A DNA stretch of 64,000 nt from Dyadobacter fermentans DSM 18053 (GTDB lineage: Bacteria; Bacteroidota; Bacteroidia; Cytophagales; Spirosomataceae), in contig NC_013037.1 of NCBI RefSeq assembly GCF_000023125.1, forward strand, positions 5,868,501-5,932,500, written 5' to 3'. Position numbers and translations under genes: made by a program. Shown here piece after piece: positions 26,428 to 36,060 of this stretch. The stretch's first letter is position 1, and each line of letters starts with the position of its first letter. A model generated the notes under the pieces. It saw only the letters and a list, made by a program, of their open reading frames with translations. It had not been told where the DNA came from and ran no database searches.

Positions 26428-27369
26428 ATGTACCGTAAAATTTTAAATGCACTACAGGATTTTTTCGGCATATCCCGAAAAGAAGCCCGGGGCGCGCTGG
26501 TAATGATGCTATGCTGCGCCGTGGTCATCTGGACGCCCTTTGTATTTCGCCGCTGGGTGCTGCCCCTCGTTCCGGCCGGCGTTCCACCGGAGCGAAAAGT
26601 GCTGGACAGCATTGCCGTGCTACTCGAAAAGCAGCAGGCGGCCGGTTACCGTAGGGGAAAACGGGCTGGTGGTGAGCCGCGGCCATTGCCTCCGAAGCAT
26701 ATCGTGCTCGCCCGGTTCGATCCCAACGAAGCATCCGAGGAGGTGTTGATGGGTGTCGGCATTCCGGCGTTCATCGCGCGGCGCATCGTCAAGTTCAGGA
26801 TCAAGGGCGGGCGATTCGCGCGGAAGGAGGATTTGATGAAAATATACGATTTCCCGCCGGAGCTCTATGCCCGTTTGGAAAGGTTTATAGTCATTGAAAA
26901 TGCTCCCGCGGCGGTGCAAAGCGGCATTTCGGAGACGCGCACCTATGCCAGGCAGCAGGTTAAAGTTAATATTGCACCGTTCGACATTAACCAATGCGAT
27001 ACCACGGCGCTCATTCGGCTGAAAGGCATTGGAAGCAAGCTGGCGCAGCGGATACTGAAATTCCGCGACGGCCTGGGAGGGTTCCACTCGGCAGACCAGT
27101 TTGCCGAGGTCTACGGTCTGGATTCGCTCGCGTTGTCGGAGTTGAAGCGCTATGCGAAAGTGAACAGCGACGTGCGAAAGGTGCCCATTAACACAGCCAC
27201 CGCCGAGGAAATGGGCAGGCATCCGTATCTACGAAACCGGAAGCAGGTGCAGGTGTTGCTCAATTATCGCGCGCAGCACGGGCCTTTCAGGTCGCTGGAC
27301 GATCTGCGTGCGGTGAAGGTGCTCGACGAAGCCACGATACAAAAAATAGGGCCATACCTGTCTTTCTGA
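26428..27369 (+). CDS. Helix-hairpin-helix (ComEA-like) membrane-anchored protein
   Basis: 313 residues from ATG 26428; the ORF extends upstream to a TTG inside the terminator, which is rejected. One N-terminal TM (about 24-44, ALVMMLCCAVVIW) is followed by a linker and three HhH-type modules: about 95-150 (FDPNEASEEVLMGVGIP), about 180-230 (INQCDTTALIRLKGIGSKLAQRI) and about 255-310 (INTATAEEMGRHPYL). HhH motifs bind DNA non-specifically; ComEA-like proteins take part in DNA uptake. Here a periplasm-facing, DNA-binding role is plausible but unproven. Confidence 0.85.
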   Translation: MYRKILNALQDFFGISRKEARGALVMMLCCAVVIWTPFVFRRWVLPLVPAGVPPERKVLDSIAVLLEKQQAAGYRRGKRAGGEPRPLPPKHIVLARFDPNEASEEVLMGVGIPAFIARRIVKFRIKGGRFARKEDLMKIYDFPPELYARLERFIVIENAPAAVQSGISETRTYARQQVKVNIAPFDINQCDTTALIRLKGIGSKLAQRILKFRDGLGGFHSADQFAEVYGLDSLALSELKRYAKVNSDVRKVPINTATAEEMGRHPYLRNRKQVQVLLNYRAQHGPFRSLDDLRAVKVLDEATIQKIGPYLSF

Positions 27370-27401
27370 CGGCATGGCCTTTTCGAAGAATGCTTTCGTT
27401 G

Positions 27402-28172
27402 CTAGAAGTTGGGTTTCAGCAGGTATTTCGAGTAGAATGTGTCGATCACTTTTACGGCCTCGTCGGGCGTGTCTACTATGCTGATCAGTTTCAGGTCTTC
27501 CGGATTGATATTGTGTTCGGTGAGCATAGTCCCTTTGATCCAGTCGAGCAGGCCCGACCAGTAGGTGCTGCCCACGAGCACGATCGGGAAGCGGCCGATT
27601 TTTTTGGTTTGGATGAGCGTCATCGCCTCAAATAGCTCGTCGAGCGTGCCGAATCCGCCGGGCATCACGATGAAGCCCTGCGAGTATTTGACAAACATGA
27701 CTTTCCGCACGAAAAAGAAGTCGAAATTGATGCTCTTGTCGTGGTCGATGTAAAGGTTGCTGTGCTGTTCAAACGGCAGTTTTATATTCAATCCGACCGA
27801 CTTTCCGCCTTGTTCGAAAGCCCCTTTGTTACCGGCTTCCATGATACCCGGCCCGCCGCCGGTGATCACGCCATATCCGTGGCGCACGAGTTTGGCGGCA
27901 ATGTCTTCCGCGGTTTTATAGTAAGGGTTGTCGGGCAAAGTACGGGCAGAACCGAAAATGGAAACGCACGGGCCGATTTTGGCCAGTTTATCAAATCCTT
28001 CCACAAATTCGGCCATTACCTTGAAAACAACCCACGAATCGGCACTCTTGATCTCGTTCCAGTTGCGGTCTTCAAACGCCTCCTTGATCCTCTTCTCATC
28101 CTCGGGAACGGCCGGGTTGAGGAGAGAAACGTCCACTAATTCTCCGTTGGTAGGTTTTACTTCTTCACTCAT
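27402..28172 (-). CDS. LOG family protein (TIGR00730), nucleoside-5'-monophosphate phosphoribohydrolase-like
   Basis: 256 residues from ATG 28172 (MSEEVKPTNGEL); an earlier ATG at 28223 overlaps the divergent promoter and is not chosen. The Rossmann-like fold contains FGSARTLPDN, GGGPGIMEAGNKGA and PGGFGTLDELFEA, the last matching the PGGxGTxxE signature of LOG enzymes, which release a base from nucleoside 5'-monophosphates (cytokinin activation in plants; nucleotide salvage or unknown in bacteria). Cytoplasmic. The upstream region is shared with rpiB. Confidence 0.9.
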   Translation of the reverse strand: MSEEVKPTNGELVDVSLLNPAVPEDEKRIKEAFEDRNWNEIKSADSWVVFKVMAEFVEGFDKLAKIGPCVSIFGSARTLPDNPYYKTAEDIAAKLVRHGYGVITGGGPGIMEAGNKGAFEQGGKSVGLNIKLPFEQHSNLYIDHDKSINFDFFFVRKVMFVKYSQGFIVMPGGFGTLDELFEAMTLIQTKKIGRFPIVLVGSTYWSGLLDWIKGTMLTEHNINPEDLKLISIVDTPDEAVKVIDTFYSKYLLKPNF

Positions 28173-28205
28173 ATTTAGGAATCCATTGAGTTGTTGATAA
28201 GTATA

Positions 28206-28223
28206 ATGGTAACTTTGTACCAT
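28206..28223 (+). promoter_or_regulatory. rpiB -7 element inside an ATGGTA-N6-TACCAT dyad
   Basis: The -7 TAACTTTG (28210-28217) is centred in a 6+6 bp inverted repeat, so a bound dimer would cover it. It lies between the divergent LOG and rpiB genes, 77 bp before the rpiB ATG. Confidence 0.5.
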
Positions 28224-28300
28224 TCATACCAATAATAAAAAACTTTTCACCGTGCCCGCCGTATTTTATCGACCGGTGGGTTGTAATTAACAAAAAAGTA

Positions 28301-28732
28301 ATGAGAAAAATTGCTATCGGCTCCGATCACGCAGGTTTCCCCTACAAGCAACCGGTTATCGACTGGCTTACCACGAATGGTTTTGAAGTAAAGGACTTTG
28401 GGACATACAGCGCCGACTCGGCCGACTATGCGGATTTTGCGCATCCTGTGGCGAGCGGAGTGGAAAGCAAGGAGTTCGAAAAAGGGGTGTTGCTCTGCGG
28501 AAGCGGCCAGGGCGTGTGCATTACGGCGAACAAGCATCAGGGCGTGCGCGCTGCGCTCGTGTGGGATTTGCCTTTGGCCCCGTTGGCGCGCCAGCATAAC
28601 GATGCGAATGTGATCTGCTTCCCCGTGCGTTTCATCGAGCTGGAAACGGCATTGGCTAGTCTGGAAGCATTTTTAAGCACCGAGTTTGAAGGCGGCCGTC
28701 ACCAGACGCGCGTCGATAAGATTTCCTGCTAG
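28301..28732 (+). CDS. rpiB: Ribose-5-phosphate isomerase B
   Basis: 143 residues with the RpiB/LacA fold signatures: GSDHAGF (residues 7-13), CGSGQG with the catalytic-type Cys66, TANKHQGVRAAL and ARQHNDANVI (His99). It interconverts ribose 5-phosphate and ribulose 5-phosphate in the pentose phosphate pathway. The length is normal for the family. Its TAG stop lies in a CTAG tetramer that also holds the stop of the convergent gene, so the two coding regions overlap by 4 bp. Confidence 0.95.
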   Translation: MRKIAIGSDHAGFPYKQPVIDWLTTNGFEVKDFGTYSADSADYADFAHPVASGVESKEFEKGVLLCGSGQGVCITANKHQGVRAALVWDLPLAPLARQHNDANVICFPVRFIELETALASLEAFLSTEFEGGRHQTRVDKISC

Positions 28733-30141
28733 TAAGCCCTTTGGTAAATACCTTTCCAGGGGCTCTGGACATATTGTTTCTTCAATGCCGGAACCCGGTT
28801 CAGGAGTTTCGGCATGATATTTACCTTATCGATCACGTACTCGGGCGGATCTTTGCGGAAATTGTTGTAGACGTGGATCACGCTGTCGAAATTATCGAGG
28901 TTTTGGACGTCGTAGCTTGCCAGCTCCCAGTTGAGGTAGGGTGTGGCGGTGAAATTATTGATATACTCCCCTGAATTCTGCCCCAAAACGAGGATACGCC
29001 TGTTCCGGATCTGATCGGGCAGGTTAGCCGGCTTGGCGCGCAAGTTTTCCAGCTTTCCCATTGCCACGCCTGGCAGCACGCCGCGCAATCCCTGGTATTG
29101 AATGAGCACGATCATCGCGCCCATAAGCGTAAACTGCAATTCGTCGGCCCAGCTGTTCTTCTTGAAACTCTGAAAGTAATGCGTGGCGAAAAACGCGGCC
29201 GGCGGGATGAAAATGACAAACTGCATCGGCGCGAGAAACTGCATGAGCGGAATGGTGAACACCGCCGCGATGAACCAGAGCGCCATTACCTGCTGAATGC
29301 GCGTTTGGTAGTTCACAAACCGCAGCGTTGTGAATATCCGCATAAAACCCATGACCCCGAAGCCCAGCGGCAGCAACAGCGATGCAAGCAGGGACGAGAA
29401 GTCGTTGAGATTATATTGTTTCACCTGAAATACCGACGTGAGCAGGTTTCTGTTGAGGCTTTCCATGCCATTGTTCAAATAAAAGAACAGCACGACCATC
29501 AGCAGCGGAAACACCGACCCGAACAGGCCCAGCAAATGGTGCCGGAACGTGGAACCGGTGTAGAAAAGCAAAGCCAGAAACGCCCAGATCATAAACAGCG
29601 ACGCCGGCAGGTAAAACAAAGTGGCGATCCCGATGTAAAGCCCCAGCTCGAAAACCTGCGTCGTAACCTCCCGTCGGACCAGCATTTTAACAATGGACCC
29701 GAATGCGAAAAGCAAAAAGGTATTGGCCAGCAGCATAGGCGACAGTGTGCCCATGTCGAAGGAAATGTTCAGAAACAGCGCATACAATGCGCCCGGCAGG
29801 TAGGTGCGCTCGGGAAAAACGTCGCGGGAGTGGATTACGTAATTGAAATACAGGATCTGCACCAGCGAAACGCCCATGGCCGCGAGCTGGTAAACCCATT
29901 GCGCCCGGCCGAAAAGGCTGTCGATAAACCAGTAGGTGAGTCCCGAAAATGGGCTTACATTATCCCAAACGTCGCGATAAAGCATGAACCCGCGGCCCAT
30001 TTGCTCGCCCACCAGCATCCAGCTAAGCTCGGGTATCAGCAGCGGCGCGCCACCCAGAAAAAAGGGGAGACGAAGCAGCAGGAAGAATACTACTAGGCTG
30101 ATGGTCTGGTACCGTGCATTTACGCGAAAAAAACTAAGCAA
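28729..30141 (-). CDS. Multi-spanning membrane protein, DUF6427-like
   Basis: 470 residues with about ten hydrophobic segments from residue 13 to about 370, followed by a soluble C-terminal part (LVLGQNSGEYINNF, YLNWELASYDV). The N-terminal RLPFFLGGAPLLIPELSWMLVGE pattern recalls DUF6427 proteins of Bacteroidota, which look distantly like polysaccharide or glycosyltransferase membrane proteins. The assignment is from memory. It is divergent from rbfA and convergent with rpiB (shared CTAG stops). Function unknown. Confidence 0.75.
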   Translation of the reverse strand: MLSFFRVNARYQTISLVVFFLLLRLPFFLGGAPLLIPELSWMLVGEQMGRGFMLYRDVWDNVSPFSGLTYWFIDSLFGRAQWVYQLAAMGVSLVQILYFNYVIHSRDVFPERTYLPGALYALFLNISFDMGTLSPMLLANTFLLFAFGSIVKMLVRREVTTQVFELGLYIGIATLFYLPASLFMIWAFLALLFYTGSTFRHHLLGLFGSVFPLLMVVLFFYLNNGMESLNRNLLTSVFQVKQYNLNDFSSLLASLLLPLGFGVMGFMRIFTTLRFVNYQTRIQQVMALWFIAAVFTIPLMQFLAPMQFVIFIPPAAFFATHYFQSFKKNSWADELQFTLMGAMIVLIQYQGLRGVLPGVAMGKLENLRAKPANLPDQIRNRRILVLGQNSGEYINNFTATPYLNWELASYDVQNLDNFDSVIHVYNNFRKDPPEYVIDKVNIMPKLLNRVPALKKQYVQSPWKGIYQRAY

Positions 30142-30213
30142 GCGGCAGGTGGATTAGGTATCTGACGGGAAATAAGTTTCACGAAATTACAATGCGGGCT
30201 TCTACAAAAACAA

Positions 30214-30239
30214 AATAAGTACGGATATTTGTACTTATT
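30214..30239. repeat. 26-bp inverted repeat in the rbfA upstream region
   Basis: Perfect 9-bp arms AATAAGTAC / GTACTTATT with an 8-bp spacer, located between the divergent starts at 30141 and 30269. It may be an operator or a leader hairpin. Confidence 0.5.
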
Positions 30240-30268
30240 GAAAGGAGAGAGGGAATGACGTTTATCAT

Positions 30269-30652
30269 ATGGAATCCAAAAGACAACAAAAAGTAGGCAG
30301 ACAGATACAAAAGGACCTGGGGGAAATATTCCAGAAAGATGCGCAGCACCTTACCCATGGCTCGTTTGTAACGATCACTGCCGTACGGGTCACGCCCGAT
30401 TTGAGCATCGCCAGGGCTTACCTGAGCTTTTTGCCCGATAAAAATAAAACCATGCTGCTGGAAACGATCCGGGAAAATACCCGATTCATCCGCCAGAAAC
30501 TCGCCGAACGCGTCCGTCACCAGCTGAGGATCGTTCCGCACCTGCAATTTTATATCGACGACACGGCCGAATACGCAGCCAAAATGGATCAGTTGTTTGC
30601 GGACCTGGTGATCCCGCCCGCACAGCCCGACGAGGAGGAAGATACCTACTGA
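30269..30652 (+). CDS. rbfA: Ribosome-binding factor A
   Basis: 127 residues with the RbfA KH-like fold: RQQKVGRQIQKDLGEIF helix, VTITAVRVTPDLSIARAYLSFL strands and RFIRQKLAERVRHQLRIVPHLQF, the last a highly conserved block. RbfA binds the 30S subunit and helps mature the 16S rRNA 5' end, notably in cold. An acidic tail (DEEEDTY) ends the protein. The LolC/E-like permease gene starts 17 bp downstream; rbfA-lolE order is common in Bacteroidota, as I recall. Confidence 0.95.
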   Translation: MESKRQQKVGRQIQKDLGEIFQKDAQHLTHGSFVTITAVRVTPDLSIARAYLSFLPDKNKTMLLETIRENTRFIRQKLAERVRHQLRIVPHLQFYIDDTAEYAAKMDQLFADLVIPPAQPDEEEDTY

Positions 30653-30669
30653 TTTCAAGTTGAGCCATC

Positions 30670-31896
30670 ATGGATATTTCCTACCGGATTGCCGTTCGCT
30701 ACTTTTTTTCGCGTAACAAACGGAGTTTCATCAGTCTGATCGCGCGCATTGCCATGGCCGGCGTGGCGGTCGGGACGATGGCTATGGTGGTGGTATTGTC
30801 TGTGTTCAATGGAATGGAAGATCTTAACCGTAAGATTTTCAAGACATTCGACTCGGATGTGCGCATTACGCCTGCGGAAGGCAAGCGCTTCAAGGTCACG
30901 CCGGGCATGCTGCAAGCGGTGCAGACTGTGCAGGGCGTGAAACTCGTGACGCAGGTGATCGAAGACAATGCGCTGGCCCGCTACGGCAACCAGCAAACCA
31001 TTATCCGGCTGAAAGGCGTGGATAGCACTTTTGAAAAGCAAAAGCAGCTCGACACGGCGATGGTGGAAGGCACACTTCGGCTGATCGGCGACAATGGAAC
31101 GCCCTACGCCATTATTGCCGAGGGTGTGCGGAATGCATTGTCGATTTCACTCGAAGACATATTCACGCCGCTGGAACTGCTTTATCCGCGCACGGGCACG
31201 AGAACGCTCAACCTGACATCGCCGGAGGCATTCAACCAGCTCAATCTGCGCCCGGGGGGTATTTTTTTTATTGAAAACCGCTACGACGACTACATCATCG
31301 CGCCATTGAAGCAGGTGGAAGGGCTGATGGGCTACAATCAGGAGCGCTCCGCCCTGGAAGTGTACCTGCGGCCCGGCTATGCGGAAAAAGACGTGAGCGA
31401 CCAGATCGGCGCAAAGCTCGGAAAAGCATTTGTGGTAAAAGACCGCGACTCGTTGAATGCCGATTTGCTCCGTGCGATAAAAATGGAAAAGCTTTTTGTG
31501 GCAGTGACCCTTTCGCTGATTATTTTAGTGGCTGCAATCAATATCTTTTTCTCACTCAGCATGTTAGCGATCGAGAAAAAGAACGATGTGTCGATGCTCT
31601 TCGCAATGGGCGCCACGCAGTCGCTGATCCGCCGGATTTTCATCGCCGAAGGTGCTATCGTGGCGTTTTCGGGCGCTATTGCTGGGCTTTTGGGCGGGAT
31701 CGGGATTTGCTGGTTGCAAATGCGGTACGGCCTGGTGTCGATGGGCATGACCACCTCGCTGGTAGATGCCTATCCGGTTAAATTAATTTGGGAAGACATA
31801 CTCTACACAGGCGTGATTGTCGTTATGATAACTATGGTTGTTTCGTACATCCCGGCCAGAAGGGCCGCAGCAGCCGGTGCGCTACTGCGGGTGTAG
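30670..31896 (+). CDS. Lipoprotein-release ABC permease, LolC/LolE family
   Basis: 408 residues: N-terminal TM (about 22-44, ISLIARIAMAGVAVGTMAMVVV), a periplasmic MacB_PCD-like domain to about 265, and a three-TM FtsX domain (about 275-395). It has the conserved IEKKNDVSMLFAMGATQ segment and ends in RRAAAAGALLRV. LolCDE extracts lipoproteins from the inner membrane. It is half the size of the P-series permeases in this window and belongs to the housekeeping class. The LolD ATPase gene is not adjacent. Confidence 0.9.
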   Translation: MDISYRIAVRYFFSRNKRSFISLIARIAMAGVAVGTMAMVVVLSVFNGMEDLNRKIFKTFDSDVRITPAEGKRFKVTPGMLQAVQTVQGVKLVTQVIEDNALARYGNQQTIIRLKGVDSTFEKQKQLDTAMVEGTLRLIGDNGTPYAIIAEGVRNALSISLEDIFTPLELLYPRTGTRTLNLTSPEAFNQLNLRPGGIFFIENRYDDYIIAPLKQVEGLMGYNQERSALEVYLRPGYAEKDVSDQIGAKLGKAFVVKDRDSLNADLLRAIKMEKLFVAVTLSLIILVAAINIFFSLSMLAIEKKNDVSMLFAMGATQSLIRRIFIAEGAIVAFSGAIAGLLGGIGICWLQMRYGLVSMGMTTSLVDAYPVKLIWEDILYTGVIVVMITMVVSYIPARRAAAAGALLRV

Positions 31897-31977
31897 CCTT
31901 GGCCCGATACCGTCAGAAAATCGTTTATTAATTCATTTACATTGACTTACTTCCTAGCAATCAATCAGAAAGCGGAT

Positions 31978-34569
31978 ATGACCGGTGATAATACAAGACC
32001 TTTTTTGAACCGATTGATTTTTACAATTCTTGGAATACTTTCTTTCGCATTCAGTACGCCGGCGCAGGCCGGAACCGATGCCGACACACTTTACAGAAGA
32101 AATCCCGGAACAATCACCCCAAAAGGCCCCTACCGGCCGGAAAGACCCCGCAAGAACGACATTTTATACACTCGACTGGACGTTCAGCTGGATTGGGCGA
32201 AGCAGCAGGTGCCCGCGTCGGCCATATTGAAGTTCAAACCGCATTTTTATCCCCAAAACACCCTCGAACTCGATGCCAAAGGCTTTGAGATCAAGGGTAT
32301 TTCAATGCTCGACACGACCGGTGAATACGGCGATCTGACGACGGAGGAAATCGCGGGGAAGGTGAAGAAAAAACTGGAATTCAGCTACGACAAACGGAAG
32401 CTGACCATTAAGCTGGGCCAGGAGTACACCCGCAAAGACACGCTTTTTGTTAAAATAGATTACATCGCCAAGCCTAACGACGTGCCGAGAGGCAAGGAAG
32501 ACGACAGCGCTTCGGATAAAGGGCTCTACTTCATCAATGCCGACGGCCTCGACGAAGGCAAGCCGCGCCAGGTGTGGACGCAAGGCGAAACCGAAGGCAG
32601 CTCGTGCTGGTTTCCGACGATCGACGCGCCTAACCAGAAATTTACCCAGGACATTTACATCACCGTCGACAGTACCTACAAAACGCTCTCAAACGGCCTG
32701 CTGGTAGGGCAGGAGGAAGGCAAAAAGGGCACGCGCACCGACCACTGGAAGCAAACCCTCCCGCACGCGCCTTACCTGGCCATGATCGCCGTGGGTGATT
32801 TTACGGTGGCAAAAGACATGATGCCCAACGGGCTGGAACTGAGCTATTACGTCGAACCGAAATACGGCGCCGATGCACACGCCATTTTCGGGCGCACGCC
32901 GGAAATGATGGGCTTTTTTACGAATGTTTTCGGGGTAGAATATCCCTGGGAAAAATACGCGCAGATCGCCGTAAGGGATTTTGTGGCCGGAGCAATGGAG
33001 AACACGACTGCCACTGTGCACGAAGAAGGCGTGCAGAATGACGCCCGTTCGCTCGTAGATGGCAACTCAGATGCCGTAATCGCCCATGAACTGGCCCACC
33101 ATTGGTTTGGGGACTACGTAACCGCCGAAGAATGGGGCCAGCTGCCGCTGAACGAATCATTTGCGAACTACGCCGAATACCTTTGGAGTGAATATAACGA
33201 CGGTCGTTTTGAGGCGGACTGGGGCAACTTGCAGGAAATGAAGGAATATCTGGCCGAATCGGAAACCAAGCAGGTGCCGATGATCCGGTACTTTTACAAA
33301 GACCGCGAAAATATGTTCGATGCGCACTCCTATGCCAAAGGTGGGCGCATATTGCACATGCTGCGCTCGCTCGTGGGCGACGACGCGTTTTTTGCCGCAT
33401 TGCAGCACTATTTGAAAGCACACGCATTCGGCACAGCGGAAATCGATGACTTGCGCAACTCATTCGAAAAGATAACCGGCCAGGACCTGAACTGGTTTTT
33501 CGACCAATGGTTCCACAAACCCGGCCACCCCGTGTTGAAAATCGACCAGCAATATGTGGCCGCGCAGGGAAAAGTGATTTTGAAAGTAAAACAGGCGCAG
33601 GACACCGTAGCAACGACCGTTTACCGATTGCCTGTGAAAGTGGATGTGTGGGTTTCGGGCAAAATGAACCGGTACGACGTAGTGCTGGACAAAGTGACCC
33701 AGACGCTGGAGTTTCCGGCCGCCAAAAAGCCGGAACTGGTGGTATTCGATGCCGACGCCCAGCTGCTGGCCGTTGTGGAGCACGACAAGAACCGTCCTGA
33801 AATGGAATTCCAATACCTGCACGCCGATCGTTTCTTGCATAAATATGAGGCGCTGGCATCGCTGGAAGGCGCTTTGGCCGATACAACGGCGAGGAAAATA
33901 CTGGTGAAAGCCATGGACGATCCGTTCTGGAAACTCCGGCAGATGGCGATCAGCAACTTTGCGGAGTATGCCGGCGAGGGTTTCGCGGACATTGAAAAAG
34001 TAATCCAGGCCCGCGCGCAAACCGATCCGCACCCGCAGGTACGCGCGGAGGCGATCATTACCCTGGCCTCATTCGGCGACAATAACAGCGACCAGATATT
34101 CAAGGCGGCATTGGCCGACAGTTCGTACCTCGTGGCTTCGGTGGCGATTGAAAAATACCTCATGAGCCAGCCTAACGACGCCGCCGAAATAGCCGCGCAG
34201 TTTGAAAATTCGCCTAATGATGCCATTATCACCGCCGTGGGTAACTATTATGCGGGCCTCGCTGAGCCCGAGCGTTTCGATTGGTTCCTGACCAAAATGA
34301 AGGCGATGAAGCCCGGCGATAAATACAATTTCCTGCAAGTATTCGGGAAATACCTGATCAAATCCAAGCAGGATGTGCAGCGCAAAAGCATTCCGGTCCT
34401 CGAAGGCCTCGCGCGCGACAATTCTTCGTATTTCGTGCGTTTCGGCGCATTCCAGGCGCTTGGGTTGCTTACCGACATTCAGGGCGTATCGGCACTTCGC
34501 AAGGACATCCGCGCGAAAGAAACCGAGCCCAGGCTGAAAGAAATGTACAGCCAGTTCGGCGATTTGTAG
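31978..34569 (+). CDS. M1 family aminopeptidase, secreted
   Basis: 863 residues from ATG 31978; an in-frame TTG at 31942 is rejected since a signal peptide (cleavage near PAQAG) follows the ATG. The exopeptidase motif GAMENT and the zinc motif HELAHHWFGD (about residue 370) with a downstream NESFANY Glu are intact. C-terminal residues from about 620 form HEAT-like helical repeats (DPFWKLRQMAISNF, ALGLLTDIQG). M1 enzymes remove N-terminal amino acids from peptides using zinc. Likely periplasmic. Only 3 bp separate its stop from that of the convergent LacI-type regulator. Confidence 0.93.
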   Translation: MTGDNTRPFLNRLIFTILGILSFAFSTPAQAGTDADTLYRRNPGTITPKGPYRPERPRKNDILYTRLDVQLDWAKQQVPASAILKFKPHFYPQNTLELDAKGFEIKGISMLDTTGEYGDLTTEEIAGKVKKKLEFSYDKRKLTIKLGQEYTRKDTLFVKIDYIAKPNDVPRGKEDDSASDKGLYFINADGLDEGKPRQVWTQGETEGSSCWFPTIDAPNQKFTQDIYITVDSTYKTLSNGLLVGQEEGKKGTRTDHWKQTLPHAPYLAMIAVGDFTVAKDMMPNGLELSYYVEPKYGADAHAIFGRTPEMMGFFTNVFGVEYPWEKYAQIAVRDFVAGAMENTTATVHEEGVQNDARSLVDGNSDAVIAHELAHHWFGDYVTAEEWGQLPLNESFANYAEYLWSEYNDGRFEADWGNLQEMKEYLAESETKQVPMIRYFYKDRENMFDAHSYAKGGRILHMLRSLVGDDAFFAALQHYLKAHAFGTAEIDDLRNSFEKITGQDLNWFFDQWFHKPGHPVLKIDQQYVAAQGKVILKVKQAQDTVATTVYRLPVKVDVWVSGKMNRYDVVLDKVTQTLEFPAAKKPELVVFDADAQLLAVVEHDKNRPEMEFQYLHADRFLHKYEALASLEGALADTTARKILVKAMDDPFWKLRQMAISNFAEYAGEGFADIEKVIQARAQTDPHPQVRAEAIITLASFGDNNSDQIFKAALADSSYLVASVAIEKYLMSQPNDAAEIAAQFENSPNDAIITAVGNYYAGLAEPERFDWFLTKMKAMKPGDKYNFLQVFGKYLIKSKQDVQRKSIPVLEGLARDNSSYFVRFGAFQALGLLTDIQGVSALRKDIRAKETEPRLKEMYSQFGDL

Positions 34570-34572
34570 TCG

Positions 34573-35637
34573 CTACTGGGGATCGAGGTAGTAATCCAGG
34601 TTTTCTTTCGTGATAATGTCAAGCGGAAGGAACTTGATAGCCGGGATCTCTTTCTTGAAAATCAAATGGTTGGCCAGTTGGTGAATGCCCCAGTATCCCT
34701 GGCCCAGCGGGTTCTGGTTGATCAGGAAATCAATAATGCCCTTATTGAGGTATTGCTGGTTATGTTCGATCAGGTCGTAACCTACGAGTTTAATGTCCGT
34801 TAATGCATTCTTTTCGAGGTAGGCGGCCACTTCAAATGCCTTCGAATTGGTGACGTACACCGCGCCGAGGTCGGGGTATTGCTGGCGGAGCTCGTCGAGC
34901 TGCTTGTCCGGCCCTTCTTCATCGGGGAAATTAATCTCCTTACTGATTACTTTAAACGTATCGTCCAGCTTTTCGCCTTTGAAATAGTCGCGGAAGCCGT
35001 CTTCTTTGGTAATCAAATGCGCCGAATTGGAAATATCCTCGTTCACGTGCGCAACCAGCACCGTTCCGGGCGAATGCAGTCCGAACCGAAGGATTTTAGC
35101 CGCCAGCGAGCCGCTACGGTAAGAGTCCTGGCCAATGTAGCACAGCGGGTTCACATGTTCGATCTGCGTGTTGAAAAGCACATAAGGAATGCCCATTTCC
35201 TCCCATTCCTTAAAAAACGGCAATGCTTCCTTGTAAAAGATAGGCGCAATGAGCAGTCCGTCCGGATGCTCGCGTGTAACTTCTTTGGCTTTCGCGATGA
35301 ACGACGGCTCGGCATGTGAGTTGAAAATGAACTTGCTGATATGCACACCATATTGCCGGAGCTCTTTCTCGGCCTTTTCGAGGCCATCATGCGGCGCTTC
35401 CCAGTACGAGTCGAGGTTGGGGTCGGGGATGAGGGCGGCGAGGTTGAATGCCCGTTGCGATTTCAGGGATTGCGCTATCAGGTTGGGCTCATAGTTCAGC
35501 TCCTTGATGATCGCCAGGATTCGTTCACGCACATCGTCGGCTACCCGCCCGCGGTTATGTAAAACGCGGTCCACCGTGCCTTTGGAGGTCTGTGCCCGCT
35601 CCGCAATATCTTTAATTCTGACAATTTTCTTTTTCAC
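34573..35637 (-). CDS. LacI family transcriptional regulator
   Basis: 354 residues. The N-terminal HTH (IKDIAERAQTSKGTVDRVLHNRG) and hinge helix (ERILAIIKELNYEPNLIAQSL) are clear; the rest is a periplasmic-binding-protein-like sugar sensor domain with AALIPDPN, GLLIAPIFYKEA and YVLFNTQIEH. The TVDRVL variant of the usual TVSRVL motif is typical of a Bacteroidota subgroup. Ligand and target are unknown; no sugar-use operon is adjacent, and the 423-bp region upstream holds a possible RNA rather than a target gene. Confidence 0.93.
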   Translation of the reverse strand: MKKKIVRIKDIAERAQTSKGTVDRVLHNRGRVADDVRERILAIIKELNYEPNLIAQSLKSQRAFNLAALIPDPNLDSYWEAPHDGLEKAEKELRQYGVHISKFIFNSHAEPSFIAKAKEVTREHPDGLLIAPIFYKEALPFFKEWEEMGIPYVLFNTQIEHVNPLCYIGQDSYRSGSLAAKILRFGLHSPGTVLVAHVNEDISNSAHLITKEDGFRDYFKGEKLDDTFKVISKEINFPDEEGPDKQLDELRQQYPDLGAVYVTNSKAFEVAAYLEKNALTDIKLVGYDLIEHNQQYLNKGIIDFLINQNPLGQGYWGIHQLANHLIFKKEIPAIKFLPLDIITKENLDYYLDPQ

Positions 35638-36060
35638 ACTCGACTATAATTCAGGGATTTTTGGTACCAGTTCAGCAAATCTAACAAGTAATTGGCAAGA
35701 TGGGCGAAATAGTGCATTTCTAGTAAAAGCCGACTATTCAGAACAAAATGATTCAAATTTTTTCTATAATAAATTTGAGATTCTGACCGCCGGCCATTAG
35801 TTTTACCTGACAGAAAACCACTATAAGAAGCCCATGTCGTGTACGAACCCGGCGTGTCTTTTGTAATGCGTGCTCGAACACTTTTTTAAATTTTGTTAGG
35901 AAAATCCGATTTGGCAAGTAATTTTGTAAATAAGATAAGAAAGAAAATTTTATTCTTTAATACTCCTAACCTTTAACCTTTTCAGGAATTCAATCATTGA
36001 AATTCCTCTAATCCTAAACCTAACAGAAGCGTACGGCATCGTCTGTGCGCTTCTTTGTTT
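35638..36060. other. 423-bp AT-rich intergenic region with orphan promoter and terminator
   Basis: No credible ORF. The left two thirds (35638-35910) show nothing recognisable beyond the regulator's own upstream region. The right part has a TAATTTTG element (35919-35926) and a terminator-like hairpin ending at about 36064; see the candidate RNA entry. Confidence 0.6.

Noticed and set aside
29098..30096. 332-residue plus-strand ORF opposite the DUF6427-like gene
   Set aside because: Gln/Arg/His-rich shadow of a hydrophobic membrane protein read in antisense.
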